Positions 38,681 to 47,854 are shown, counted from the first letter of the stretch. The stretch is 64,000 nucleotides of DNA from Cryobacterium tagatosivorans (GCF_004402215.1 NZ_SOEZ01000046.1:1-64000); one strand, 5' to 3'. Notes: generated by a model from the letters alone, not told the origin. Program-made: numbers and translations.

Positions 38681-38911
38681 ACCGTGTTGGCCCGGTATTC
38701 GGTTGTGGTTTGTGCGGTCCCAGCTTACCGCTCGCCGGGTGCATGCTGGTGTCATGACGGCATCCACGGCTCCGGTGCCCGGGCCGACCTGCCGTCTGGT
38801 CACGGAAACGGCGTTTCCGGGGAAGCCGGAAAAATAGCCCAATACCGGCAGACGGCTCGGCAGACGGCTACCGGCACACCCCTACTGGCAGGCCACTACT
38901 GGAACACCGGG
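38681..38911. other. Intergenic region upstream of the riboswitch
   Basis: It presumably contains the gcv promoter (minus-strand TAAGCT near 38725-38720 is a -10 candidate). It also has a 12-bp tandem duplication CGGCAGACGGCT at 38846-38869 and three CCAGTAG copies (minus strand) at the end of the next gene. A 27-codon open frame at 38754-38837 on the plus strand has no support. Confidence 0.45.
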
Positions 38912-39139
38912 CTACTGGTACTCCTGGCACGGGTCGCACCACCAGCCGCTCGCGCCGACCGGGGCCATGGCCACGAAGCACGTTCCGCACGGCGGGGCCG
39001 CATGCAACTCGCCGCTGGCGGGGACCTCACTGTCGTCGAGCAACCTCAGGAGCGGATAGGCCGCCGCGGTCTCGGTCTGGAAGACATCGTGGGGGGACTG
39101 GGCACCGTCGTCGTCGAAGCGCAATTCGGTGTAGCTCAT
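38912..39139 (-). CDS. Small hypothetical protein with zinc-ribbon-like end
   Basis: A 75-residue protein of unknown function. The C-terminal third has CGTC and WCDPC separated by 14 residues, the spacing of a four-Cys zinc ribbon. The N-terminal part is acidic (ELRFDDDGAQSPHD). The start at 39139 (MSYTEL) is chosen because the longer frame to 39277 crosses the divergent promoter region and reads poorly. It is divergent from the TetR gene and may share the operator at 39190-39201. Confidence 0.6.
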   Translation of the reverse strand: MSYTELRFDDDGAQSPHDVFQTETAAAYPLLRLLDDSEVPASGELHAAPPCGTCFVAMAPVGASGWWCDPCQEYQ

Positions 39140-39189
39140 GCCGGCTCTCGCTCTCGTGGGGAGTGCGACCGGTTCCCGCCCCTCAACGA

Positions 39190-39201
39190 GAACGATCGTT
39201 C
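39190..39201. promoter_or_regulatory. Palindromic operator candidate for the TetR regulator
   Basis: GAACGATCGTTC is a perfect 12-bp palindrome (extended GAGAACGATCGTTCTT nearly so). It lies between the divergent zinc-ribbon gene and the TetR gene, where an autoregulatory TetR operator is expected. Assignment to that protein is inference. Confidence 0.55.
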
Positions 39202-39318
39202 TTCCCAATCCTAGGCAGTCCGTATGCGCTGTCAATGGTTTCAAAATAATTGCAGCCCGACGCAAAACGTGACGCAAATTCAGGAGAGCAGGCTCTCGCG
39301 GCGTAGACTGCGGCCATT

Positions 39319-39891
39319 ATGACGGAGTTGCGGCAGGCCGGCCCGAGGGAGCGAATTCTCGCGACGGCCTACGAGTTGTTCTCGCATCGGGCGGTTCGCG
39401 ATGTCGGCGTGGCCGAGTTGATCCACGAGTCGGATGTCGCCATCGCGACGTTCTACCGGCACTTCCACTCGAAAGACGCCGTGGTCCTCGCCTTCCTCCA
39501 GATGCGCGAGGAAGTCTGGACGCTCGGCTCGATTGAGGCCGAGGCGAGGCGCCGAGGGGGAACGCCGGAAGAGCAGCTGCTGGCCGTTTTCGACGTCTTC
39601 GATGACTGGTTCCACCGCGCCGACTACGAGGCCTGCCCGTTCGTGAACATCCTCCTGGAGATGGGGCCGGGGCATCCGCTGACCGTGGCGAGCATCCGGC
39701 ACCTGGCGCGGATCCGCGAAATGGTGCGGGGGCTGGCCGAGGAAGCGGGCCTGCGCGACCCGGCCACGCTCGCCCGGTCGTGGCACATCCTGATGAAGGG
39801 CTCCATCGTGTCGGCGGCCGAGGGGGACCTGGAGGCGGCACAACTCGCGCGCGCGATGGCCCGCTGCCTGATCCAGGTACACCGCGGCTAG
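39319..39891 (+). CDS. TetR/AcrR-family transcriptional regulator
   Basis: A 190-residue repressor-type protein. Residues 10-56 form the TetR HTH (RERILATAYELFSHRAVRDVGVAEL, with ATFYRHFHSKDAVVLAFL as the recognition region). The C-terminal ligand domain has Cys in EACPFVNILLEM; its ligand is unknown. A TAGACT -10 box at 39304-39309 lies 9 nt before the ATG, so the leader is at most 1-3 nt. It is convergent with the ABC-F gene. Confidence 0.88.
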   Translation: MTELRQAGPRERILATAYELFSHRAVRDVGVAELIHESDVAIATFYRHFHSKDAVVLAFLQMREEVWTLGSIEAEARRRGGTPEEQLLAVFDVFDDWFHRADYEACPFVNILLEMGPGHPLTVASIRHLARIREMVRGLAEEAGLRDPATLARSWHILMKGSIVSAAEGDLEAAQLARAMARCLIQVHRG

Positions 39892-39906
39892 GTCAGAGGC
39901 GGCAGG

Positions 39907-41571
<1,665 letters not shown>

Positions 41572-41583
41572 CCGTCAATGTTC

Positions 41584-42213
41584 TCATTGGTCGTCCTCCT
41601 CCTCCGGCCACTCGTCCGGGAAGGCCTCGCCCAGGGCTGCGGTGTATTCGATCACCGAGTCGAGAAGTTCCTCCATCGTGGCCGAGCGCAGCAGGGACAC
41701 CTGGTCCAGGGGGCCGAGCGGGGCAATCCCCGCGAGCTGCCACGCGGCCGCTGCCGGGTCCTCCGACAGTTCCACGTCCGGCGGCCACAGCTGGTCGCTG
41801 AACTCGCTGGCCCTGGCGAGCGCGTGCCGCACCTCGCGCTCGGCGCGTTCCCGCAGCGGCAGGAGGCGGTCGTCCCAGGAGAGCTCGGCCAGCTCCCTGA
41901 CCTCGGCCTGCGGGTAGGGATCTTCATCCAGCCACTCGAGCACCTCGAACCGGCTCCCGCCCTGGGCGACCAGGCCGACGAAGCCTTCCGGGGCCACCAT
42001 CTGCACGATCCGTGCGAGCGTTCCGTGCCGGAACCGTTGTTCGCCTCCGCCCACCTCCTGGCCGCGCTCGATCAGGACCACACCGAACTCGGCCGGGTCC
42101 GCCTCGAGGATCCGGGACAGCATGACCAGGTAGCGCTCCTCGAACACGCGCAGCTGCAGCGGCATGTGGGGGAACAGCACGGATCCCAGCGGGAACATCG
42201 GCAGTGTGGTCAC
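41584..42213 (-). CDS. Lon substrate-binding (LON-N) domain protein
   Basis: A 209-residue protein made of the N-terminal domain of Lon protease without the ATPase or protease parts. The family signature LPMFPLGSVLFPHMPLQLRVFEERY opens it, followed by a beta-rich fold and a helical tail ending in acidic EEEDDQ. Stand-alone LON-domain proteins are widespread in actinobacteria with no assigned role. GTG start. Confidence 0.87.
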   Translation of the reverse strand: MTTLPMFPLGSVLFPHMPLQLRVFEERYLVMLSRILEADPAEFGVVLIERGQEVGGGEQRFRHGTLARIVQMVAPEGFVGLVAQGGSRFEVLEWLDEDPYPQAEVRELAELSWDDRLLPLRERAEREVRHALARASEFSDQLWPPDVELSEDPAAAAWQLAGIAPLGPLDQVSLLRSATMEELLDSVIEYTAALGEAFPDEWPEEEDDQ

Positions 42214-42336
42214 CTGCCCAGCGAACCACGGCCGAGCCGGAACGCCAAGGGCCGGCGCTCGCTTTCGCGGGTGGCCGCCCCGGCGCTACCCTGAGAAGTC
42301 GACCGCGATTCGCGCGGACAATACGAAAGGTCGTCC

Positions 42337-42693
42337 GTGGACATCTCGCTTCTCCGGCTCTTTGTCGCCGCCGCCGAGGAGAAGCACTTCGCTCGCGCCG
42401 CGGAGACCCTCGACGTGTCGCGGATGACGGTGAGCGCGTCGGTCCGGGCGCTGGAGGCCGAGCTCGGCTATCCACTCTTCGACCGCACGGCCGAGACCAC
42501 GACGCTGACCGACGAGGGCGTGGCCTTCCTGGCCACCGCCCGGCAGGAGATCGCCGCGGCCCCGGCCCCCGCGCCGCCCCAGGCGCCGCCGGTGCAGAAG
42601 GCCGGCGGCAAGGCGAAGGCGTCCAAGGGCAAGGGGCGCACACCCGACGTCAAGGGCCAGACCCGCCCCGGAAAGCGCCGCCAGTCCCGCTAG
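42337..42693 (+). CDS. Stand-alone LysR-type HTH protein with basic tail
   Basis: A 118-residue protein. Residues 1-64 are a complete LysR-type winged HTH (LLRLFVAAAEEKHFARAAET, SRMTVSASVRALEAELGYPLFDR, LTDEG). The inducer-binding domain (~200 residues) is absent. The rest is an Ala/Pro stretch followed by a Lys/Arg/Gly-rich tail (about 75-118), probably disordered and DNA-binding. GTG start with GAAAGG 6 nt upstream. This could be a gene truncated in place or a nucleoid-type DNA binder. It is divergent from the Lon-domain gene. Confidence 0.78.
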   Translation: MDISLLRLFVAAAEEKHFARAAETLDVSRMTVSASVRALEAELGYPLFDRTAETTTLTDEGVAFLATARQEIAAAPAPAPPQAPPVQKAGGKAKASKGKGRTPDVKGQTRPGKRRQSR

Positions 42694-42730
42694 CGGCCGG
42701 TCGCACCACCGCCAAACTCGCCCGTCCCCC

Positions 42731-42795
42731 CGGTTGACTTGCGGACAAAGTACCTTCGCCCTGCCCGGGAAGGTACTTTGTCCGCAGTTCAGCGG
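42731..42795. repeat. Intergenic inverted repeat, family C copy 2
   Basis: Arms 42731-42756 and 42770-42795 share the core TTGCGGACAAAGTACCTT and its complement, with a few mismatches at the outer end and a 13-nt loop containing GCCCGGG. It lies between convergent genes (LysR-type and rhodanese). A decayed relative lies at 17236-17290. Confidence 0.85.
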
Positions 42796-42824
42796 GCTCC
42801 GGACAGCGGGAGACGGACTGCTGG

Positions 42825-43199
42825 TCAGGGGGTCGTGACCGTCTCCAGCCCGGTTGCCCCGGCTGCCTCGGAGATGCCGCCGCCGTCGATGACGTTGGTG
42901 AAGCCGAGGCTTTCCATGCGCGCGGCCGCGGACGAGGACCGGTTCCCGGAGGCGCAGTAGACGACATACTCGCCGTCCTTCGGGAGCTCGGCCAGGCGGC
43001 TGTCGAAGTCGGGCGACTGCACGTCGATATTGACGGCGCCCTCCAGGTGGCCCGCGCTGTACTCGTCGCTGGTGCGCACGTCGACGACGACCGTGTCGGC
43101 GGTCACCGCAATGGTGGGCTCCGCAGCGGGCGCCGCGCAGGCGGCCAGCCCGAAGACTGCGGTCAGTGCGAGGGCGATGGTGGCAAGGGTCTTCTTCAT
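42825..43199 (-). CDS. Rhodanese-domain lipoprotein
   Basis: A 124-residue exported sulfurtransferase-type protein. The signal peptide ends in a lipobox LAAC (Cys21). The rhodanese domain follows (VVVDVRTSDEYSAGHLEGAVNID) with catalytic Cys82 in YCASGNRS. It should carry sulfane sulfur as a persulfide outside the membrane. The start overlaps the stop of the upstream membrane-protein gene (ATGA). It is last gene of a three-gene operon divergent from the CsoR-family repressor. Confidence 0.88.
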   Translation of the reverse strand: MKKTLATIALALTAVFGLAACAAPAAEPTIAVTADTVVVDVRTSDEYSAGHLEGAVNIDVQSPDFDSRLAELPKDGEYVVYCASGNRSSSAAARMESLGFTNVIDGGGISEAAGATGLETVTTP

Positions 43200-43747
43200 G
43201 TGGAACTCTCTGTCGTGGAGGGGGTCGGGGTCGTGGAGGGGGTCGAGGTCATAGAGGGGGTGGCTCGGAAGCCTGTGGTCGCGGACGGGCGAGGAAACAG
43301 GGGCCGACAGGTGGTGCAGGCGACACCGTCTTCGCCGGGTTCGGCCGCGGTCGCCTCGCGCTCGCTTTCGAGCCGTTCGCGCAGGGCCCAGGCGAGCAGG
43401 GCGAGCGCGGCCACGGCAACGACGGGGCGAACGGCGCCGGTCAGCACGGGTTCGAGGGAGCGGGCATCCGTCGCCAGGTACAGCGCGATCAGGCCAAGGA
43501 CGGGCCAGCGGGTGTCGCAGAGGGTCGCCTCGGCGCCGATCGGGGCGCCGAAATAGCCGGCGACGACCAGGCCGATCAGGCCGGATCCGGACGCCACGGC
43601 GGCGTAGGCCCACCAGGGGCCCGCCGAGGCGGTGTCGAAGCCGAGCAGGCCGGACGCGAGCGTGACGGCCGCGAACGCCGCGGCGGCCACGCCAAACGCG
43701 ATCAGCCGGCGGCGGGTCGGCCACCGGAGGAGGTCAGCGAACACCAT
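43196..43747 (-). CDS. Membrane protein with CTTC motif and repeat tail
   Basis: A 183-residue protein with four predicted helices (about 14-36, 45-68, 80-95, 105-122). A cytosolic or extracellular tail contains Cys144 and Cys147 (ACTTCRPLF), which could act as a thiol pair. The last ~20 residues are a Ser/Thr/Pro repeat encoded by three 18-bp units. I recognise no named family. It overlaps the upstream gene by 14 bp and the rhodanese gene by 4 bp, so it belongs to the sulfur operon. Confidence 0.7.
   Translation of the reverse strand: MVFADLLRWPTRRRLIAFGVAAAAFAAVTLASGLLGFDTASAGPWWAYAAVASGSGLIGLVVAGYFGAPIGAEATLCDTRWPVLGLIALYLATDARSLEPVLTGAVRPVVAVAALALLAWALRERLESEREATAAEPGEDGVACTTCRPLFPRPSATTGFRATPSMTSTPSTTPTPSTTESST
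43213..43266. repeat. 18-bp tandem repeat, three units, inside a gene
   Basis: Units at 43213-43230, 43231-43248 (one difference) and 43249-43266 (degenerate). The units code for the PTPSTT-type tail of the membrane protein and end near the rhodanese start codon, so copy-number change would alter only the tail. Confidence 0.7.
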
Positions 43748-44369
43748 CGGTGTCCTCCGGGCTGTCAAAGGTCCGCGAAGACGCGGAAAGGGCGTTGGCC
43801 GGGATACCGGCTCCGACGTTTCCCGTGGCGGTATCCGACGCGCGAGCCGGGATGCGACAGGTGCTTTCGCGGGTGAGGCGGGCGTACAGTGCCCAGCCGA
43901 GAAGGACGATGGAGGCCGCAGCGAGGTAAGGCTGCACCGGTTCGAAGAACTGCATCGCACCGGTCGTGCCGAGCGCCAGGAGCACGAGTTTGTTGCAGAC
44001 CGGGCAGCCGACCGCGAAGAAGGTGACGACCCAGCCGGTCAGGCCGAGTCGCCCCACCGCGCGGCTGGGCTCTGCGCCGTCCGGGTGGGCGATGTACGTC
44101 GCCGTGACGAGGCCGGCCAGGACCGCGCTGACCAGCAGGACGGGCCAGGACCAGACCGTCGGCGGGACCTCCCGGGCAAAGAACGGCGTGTCGATCAGGT
44201 CGGTCGGAATCGCGATGAAGACAACGGTGAACGCCGCCGTGCCGACGGCCACCCACCAACGCCGACTCGGCCACCGCCGGAGCTCTCCGCCGGCCACGCC
44301 CAGCCCGCGGATGACTGCGCGCAATCGCGACGCAACGCCCTGGGTCGACCTCGCTGGACCGTTCCGCAT
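43734..44369 (-). CDS. Membrane protein with CPVCNK motif
   Basis: A 211-residue polytopic protein with about four helices. Cys122 and Cys125 (FAVGCPVCNKLVLLALG) sit at the start of a helix, like a membrane-embedded redox or sulfur-binding pair. I know no characterised homologue. It is first gene of the operon with the second membrane protein and the rhodanese. The start is uncertain: ATG 44369 is given; a TTG at 44378 is in frame. The TACCCC/GGGGTA repeats at 44434-44467 lie about 65 bp upstream. Confidence 0.68.
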   Translation of the reverse strand: MRNGPARSTQGVASRLRAVIRGLGVAGGELRRWPSRRWWVAVGTAAFTVVFIAIPTDLIDTPFFAREVPPTVWSWPVLLVSAVLAGLVTATYIAHPDGAEPSRAVGRLGLTGWVVTFFAVGCPVCNKLVLLALGTTGAMQFFEPVQPYLAAASIVLLGWALYARLTRESTCRIPARASDTATGNVGAGIPANALSASSRTFDSPEDTDGVR

Positions 44370-44433
44370 TCGCCTCAAACCTCATCCGTACCGGGGAACC
44401 TCGTTGAGGGCCCCATCTGCTTGATATCGTTGA

Positions 44434-44467
44434 TACCCCGACGGGTATTCTGATACCCTAAGGGGTA
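44434..44467. promoter_or_regulatory. Two CsoR-type operators (TACCCC/GGGGTA repeats)
   Basis: TACCCCGACGGGTA (44434-44447) and TACCCTAAGGGGTA (44454-44467), with centres 20 bp apart. They lie between the divergent membrane-protein operon and the repressor gene. They resemble the G-tract inverted repeats bound by CsoR-family repressors. Very similar pairs or singles occur at 46155-46189 and 52315-52328. Confidence 0.75.
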
Positions 44468-44590
44468 TATCGGCGCGAGGCAAGCCCGCGGCGCGCAGGG
44501 CACGGAAACGAGCGTCAACCGCAGGGGATTACCCGGCAAGACGCTCCCGTGGCCCGACGATGGGATCCGAAAGGGTATGGTGGCGTGATT

Positions 44591-44875
44591 ATGGCTGCAG
44601 CAGCAACTCACCCCAGTGATGACATTCGCAAGACTCTCAACCGCCTCAAGCGCGCCCAGGGACAGCTCGGCGCCGTGATCGCGGCCGTCGAATCCGGTGC
44701 CGATTGCCGCGCCGTGGTCACCCAGTTGGCCGCCGTCTCCAGCGCCATCGATCGCGCCGGCTTCACCATCATTTCCACAGCGATGAAGGACTGCCTGATC
44801 GACACCGGATCGGACGGCGAGGCCAAGCAGCTCAACGTCAACGAACTCGAGAAGCTCTTCCTCTCCCTCGCCTGA
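44591..44875 (+). CDS. CsoR-family repressor, CstR-like (lacks copper-ligand His)
   Basis: A 94-residue all-helical repressor of the CsoR/RcnR family. Cys39 and Cys68 are 29 residues apart, as in CsoR and CstR. The position of the copper-ligand His in CsoR (four before the second Cys) is Ala64, so Cu(I) sensing is unlikely. The pattern fits CstR, which senses persulfides by cross-linking its two cysteines. The start at 44591 is chosen to begin just before the conserved helix (DIRKTLNRLKRAQGQL); TATGGT lies 9 nt upstream. The MFS gene follows after 25 bp. Confidence 0.82.
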   Translation: MAAAATHPSDDIRKTLNRLKRAQGQLGAVIAAVESGADCRAVVTQLAAVSSAIDRAGFTIISTAMKDCLIDTGSDGEAKQLNVNELEKLFLSLA

Positions 44876-44900
44876 GCCACGGCGATCCGCGAGCCAAGCT

Positions 44901-46184
44901 GTGAGCACTGACGAGACCCTGCCCCTCCTCGGCGTGACCCCCGTCGACGTCGAGCGGGACTCCACGCTCCAAAAACGGGTCGTGCGGGTGCTCGTGGCCG
45001 GGCAAATCCTCGGCGGCGTCGGCATGGGGGCGACCCTGTCGCTGGGAGCCCTGCTTGCCGCCGATCTGTCCGGCTCCAGCGCGTGGTCGGGAATGGCCGC
45101 GACCATGAGCACCCTGGGGGCGGCCTTCGTCGCCGTGCCCCTCGCCCGGCTGGCCCAGGCCAGGGGCCGACGGATCTCGCTGGCGACCGGATCCCTCGTC
45201 GCCGGCAGCGGGGCCATCCTCGCCATCACCGCGGCGGCCCTCGACACCTTCCCTCTCCTCCTGCTCGCGCTGATGCTCCTGGGCGCCGGATCGGCCACGA
45301 ACCTCCAGGCCCGTTTCGCCGCTACCGACCTGGCCGGCGCGCGCTTCCGGGCGCGGGACCTGTCCCTCGTCGTCTGGTCGACCACGATCGGCGCCGTGCT
45401 GGGCCCGAACCTGTTCGGACCGGGCGAGGCCCTCGGCGCCGTGCTCGGGCTGCCGGCCATGACCGGCGCCTTCGCGTTCTCGCTCCTGGCCACGGTGGCC
45501 GCCTCCGTCGTGTACGCGCTCGGGCTGCGGCCGGACCCGCTGCTCACGGCACTGGCAGCCCGCACCGTGAGCCTCGTCCCCCGGCCTCGCCGGGGAGGAC
45601 TGGCCATCATTCGCGCCAATCCTCCGGCGCGCTTCGCCGTGGTCGTGATCGCCCTCAGCCACGCCACCATGGTCGCGCTGATGTCGATGGCTCCCGTCCA
45701 CCTGCGCGACCACGGGGCGACACTGACCATCGTCGGGCTGACGATCAGCCTGCACGTGGCCGGAATGTACGCCCTCTCCCCCGTCTTCGGCTGGCTGGCC
45801 GACCGGGTCGGACGGCTTCCGGTCATCCTCGCCGGCCAGGCCATGCTGCTCGGCGCGCTGACGATCGCCTGGCTCGGCGACGGCTCCCAGGGCGCCATGA
45901 CGGTGTGCCTGGTCTTCCTCGGGCTGGGCTGGTCGGCATCCGTTGTCGCGGGGTCGGCGCTCGTCGCCGAGGCGGTAGACGTGCACGACCGCTCGTCACT
46001 GCAGGGGTTCTCTGACCTCTCGATGAACGCGGCGGGAGCGTTGGCCGGGGCGCTCGCGGGCCCGGTCCTCGCGCTGGCGGGATACTCCGGCCTCGGGCTC
46101 TCCGCCATGGCACTGGTCGCCGTTGTGGTCGCCGGGTCCGTCGCCCGGCTGCGATACCCTCAGGGGTATACAAATTACCCCTAG
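44901..46184 (+). CDS. MFS transporter
   Basis: A 427-residue major-facilitator protein with 12 predicted helices; ARLAQARGRR and DRVGRLP mark the cytosolic loops 2-3 and 8-9 typical of MFS. The substrate is unknown; from its place between the CsoR-family repressor and thioredoxin it may export a sulfur or thiol species, which is inference. GTG start, 25 bp after the repressor gene. The last codons (RYPQGYTNYP) lie inside the tandem operator that precedes trxA. Confidence 0.85.
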   Translation: MSTDETLPLLGVTPVDVERDSTLQKRVVRVLVAGQILGGVGMGATLSLGALLAADLSGSSAWSGMAATMSTLGAAFVAVPLARLAQARGRRISLATGSLVAGSGAILAITAAALDTFPLLLLALMLLGAGSATNLQARFAATDLAGARFRARDLSLVVWSTTIGAVLGPNLFGPGEALGAVLGLPAMTGAFAFSLLATVAASVVYALGLRPDPLLTALAARTVSLVPRPRRGGLAIIRANPPARFAVVVIALSHATMVALMSMAPVHLRDHGATLTIVGLTISLHVAGMYALSPVFGWLADRVGRLPVILAGQAMLLGALTIAWLGDGSQGAMTVCLVFLGLGWSASVVAGSALVAEAVDVHDRSSLQGFSDLSMNAAGALAGALAGPVLALAGYSGLGLSAMALVAVVVAGSVARLRYPQGYTNYP

Positions 46185-46189
46185 GGGTA
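46155..46189. promoter_or_regulatory. Two CsoR-type operators over the trxA promoter
   Basis: TACCCTCAGGGGTA (46155-46168) and the perfect palindrome TACCCCTAGGGGTA (46176-46189), with centres 21 bp apart, two helical turns. The second overlaps the trxA -10 box TATATT (46188-46193). The sites also form the 3' end of the MFS coding sequence. Confidence 0.8.
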
Positions 46190-46193
46190 TATT
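46188..46193 (+). promoter_or_regulatory. trxA -10 box (TATATT)
   Basis: TATATT ends 8 nt before the trxA ATG, so the mRNA should be leaderless or nearly so. Its first two bases are shared with the perfect TACCCCTAGGGGTA operator, so a bound repressor would block RNA polymerase. Confidence 0.65.
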
Positions 46194-46201
46194 CTTGACT
46201 C

Positions 46202-46579
46202 ATGGCAACCATTGACATCACCGAGAAGACTTTCGACGCGACCATCGCCGGCAACAGCATCGTGCTGGTGGACTTCTGGGCGGCGTGGTGCGGCCCCTGC
46301 CGCATGTTCGCCCCCACCTTCTCCGCGGCCGCGGAGAAGCACCCCGAGATCACCTTCGCCAAGGTCGACACCGAGGCCGAACAGGGCCTGGCGGCGGCCG
46401 CGGGCATCCGGTCGATTCCGACCCTGATGGCCTTCCGCGACTCCGTGCTGGTGTTCTCCCAGCCCGGCGCACTGAACGCGAGCAGCCTGGAGGAGCTCAT
46501 CACGGGCGTTCAGGACCTCGACATGGATGAGGTGCGCGCCAGCATCGAAGCACGCGGCACCGGCCCGCAGGCGGCCTGA
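46202..46579 (+). CDS. trxA: Thioredoxin
   Basis: A 125-residue cytosolic thioredoxin with active site WCGPC (Cys30, Cys33), cis-Pro in SIPTLM and the usual DFWAAWCGPC context. It reduces disulfides and protein persulfides. There is a short C-terminal extension after the fold (about 108-125). Transcribed from its own promoter under the double operator at 46155-46189, which ties it to the CsoR-family repressor. It is convergent with the small acidic gene. Confidence 0.92.
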   Translation: MATIDITEKTFDATIAGNSIVLVDFWAAWCGPCRMFAPTFSAAAEKHPEITFAKVDTEAEQGLAAAAGIRSIPTLMAFRDSVLVFSQPGALNASSLEELITGVQDLDMDEVRASIEARGTGPQAA

Positions 46580-46595
46580 GCCACGCAGGGGGCTG

Positions 46596-46775
46596 CTATT
46601 CGGGCAGCTCCTCGGCCTCGTCCCCGGCGGCCGATTCAATGTCGGATTCTTCCCAGTTCTCGACGTTGGTGAGCGAGGGGTACGGACCCAGCTCGGTTTC
46701 ACCCTCCTCCGTCATGTCCCCCACCGGAGTATCGGCACCGGGCTGGGCTGATGGGTTGGTCTTGTCGTCGCTCAT
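46596..46775 (-). CDS. Small acidic hypothetical protein
   Basis: A 59-residue protein with strong Asp/Glu bias and no Cys, membrane or signal segment. It begins MSDDKTNPSAQPG, has a central GPYPSLTNVENWEESD and ends GDEAEELPE. The ATG is preceded by GGAGG with 6-nt spacing, a strong ribosome site, which with the biased composition supports it as real. Function unknown; probably intrinsically disordered. Confidence 0.65.
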   Translation of the reverse strand: MSDDKTNPSAQPGADTPVGDMTEEGETELGPYPSLTNVENWEESDIESAAGDEAEELPE

Positions 46776-46873
46776 CGTGGACCTCCGCGCATGGTTGCAG
46801 CGAACACCTCGCTGCGGCCGAGGCTAGGCCCGATGCCGGCGTGCGTCTAGTGCCCGAACAGGGCGTCGGAGGG

Positions 46874-47345
46874 TCAGCCGCCCGTCCAGGCCTGCACCAC
46901 AAACGGGGTGCCGGTCGCGTCGCAGGCGGTGAACACCCCGTCGAGCGCGAGGTTCCACTGTGACGATTGTCGAAACACCATCCCCTCCGGCGTCGCCTCG
47001 GTCGGATTGACCGTGGACATGACGGTCGCAGGTGACTTTCGCCGCGACGGCATGGGCGGGTGAGACCGGCGGTGCTCCGCGGATGCCTCCGCCTGGCGCT
47101 CACGGATCGCGCGGGAGGCCTCCGGTTCGCCGAGGGAACCGCCGTTCGCGGAGAAGACCCGACGCTCCAGGTCGCGCAACTCGTGCAGCGGGGACGGTGT
47201 TCCGTCCGGCCTCCGTCGGGTGTTCCAGCCACCACAGGGCGTGGAGCGCGTCGTGGCGTCCGCGGTAGTCGCGGCGCACGGCCTCGAGGAAGTCGGGATC
47301 GCGCCGGGCCCGGGAATACGCATCCTCGCCGGCCTCACGAGCCAC
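46874..47345 (-). pseudogene. Frameshifted hypothetical gene
   Basis: Two minus-strand frames appear to be halves of one gene. The first, from GTG 47345, reads AREAGEDAYSRARRDPDFLE and then a helix ending WWLEHPTEAG. At about 47190-47225 the coding signal moves to a neighbouring frame, which continues SPLHELRDLERRVFSANGG and ends QAWTGG at 46874. Each frame turns Arg/Pro-rich and poor outside its half. A single-base indel, real or a sequencing error, would explain this. Function unknown. Confidence 0.5.
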
Positions 47346-47404
47346 AGCGGGCCCCCGGTGTCCTGATCGTGCCCTTCATGGCCAACCCCCTGACTGACGC
47401 CAGC

Positions 47405-47854
47405 CTACTGGTCGGCCTCGCGGGATCCCGCCAGGCTTCGGATCAGCGTCACGACCTGCACGATCATGCCGATGACCGTGCCGACCATGGCCAGGACGAT
47501 CACGATCCGCACGAGCAGGGACCAATCGAAGGCTCCCGGGAAGTCGAACGGAAACACCTGCCAGAACAGCACGAGCCCGGCCAGCCCGATTCCGAGGGTG
47601 ACGAGGTCGCCGACTGCCCGCACCCAGCGCCAGTCGAGGAGCAGGTTGAAGAAGTTGACCACCATCCCGGCGATCAGCGACGCGTTCACCAGGCCCAGCA
47701 CCTCGCGGAAGTCCGCCGTCAGGAACGGGATGATCTGCCAGCCGGGCCACACGTTGACGAGGTACAGCAGCACCCCATTGATAGCGATGGCAAACGCGTA
47801 GCCGACCCGGCGGGAGGCGCTGCCGGTCTTGCGGGTCGAAGCGGTGCTGGTCAT
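47405..47854 (-). CDS. Hypothetical four-helix membrane protein
   Basis: A 149-residue membrane protein with four clear hydrophobic helices (about 20-38, 50-70, 78-98, 112-138) and a short charged C terminus. No motif identifies it. The start at 47854 is supported by GGAGG 5 nt upstream; an in-frame ATG at 47869 lacks a site. It stands alone between the frameshifted gene and the AraC operon. Confidence 0.72.
   Translation of the reverse strand: MTSTASTRKTGSASRRVGYAFAIAINGVLLYLVNVWPGWQIIPFLTADFREVLGLVNASLIAGMVVNFFNLLLDWRWVRAVGDLVTLGIGLAGLVLFWQVFPFDFPGAFDWSLLVRIVIVLAMVGTVIGMIVQVVTLIRSLAGSREADQ

Noticed and set aside
38754..38837. A 27-codon plus-strand frame upstream of the gcv riboswitch
   Set aside because: No ribosome site, no promoter hexamer at the right distance and ordinary composition. 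It could not be told from chance.
44591..44875. Copper-sensing CsoR
   Set aside because: The ligand His is Ala and no copper ATPase or metallothionein is nearby. Sulfur-handling genes share the operator instead.
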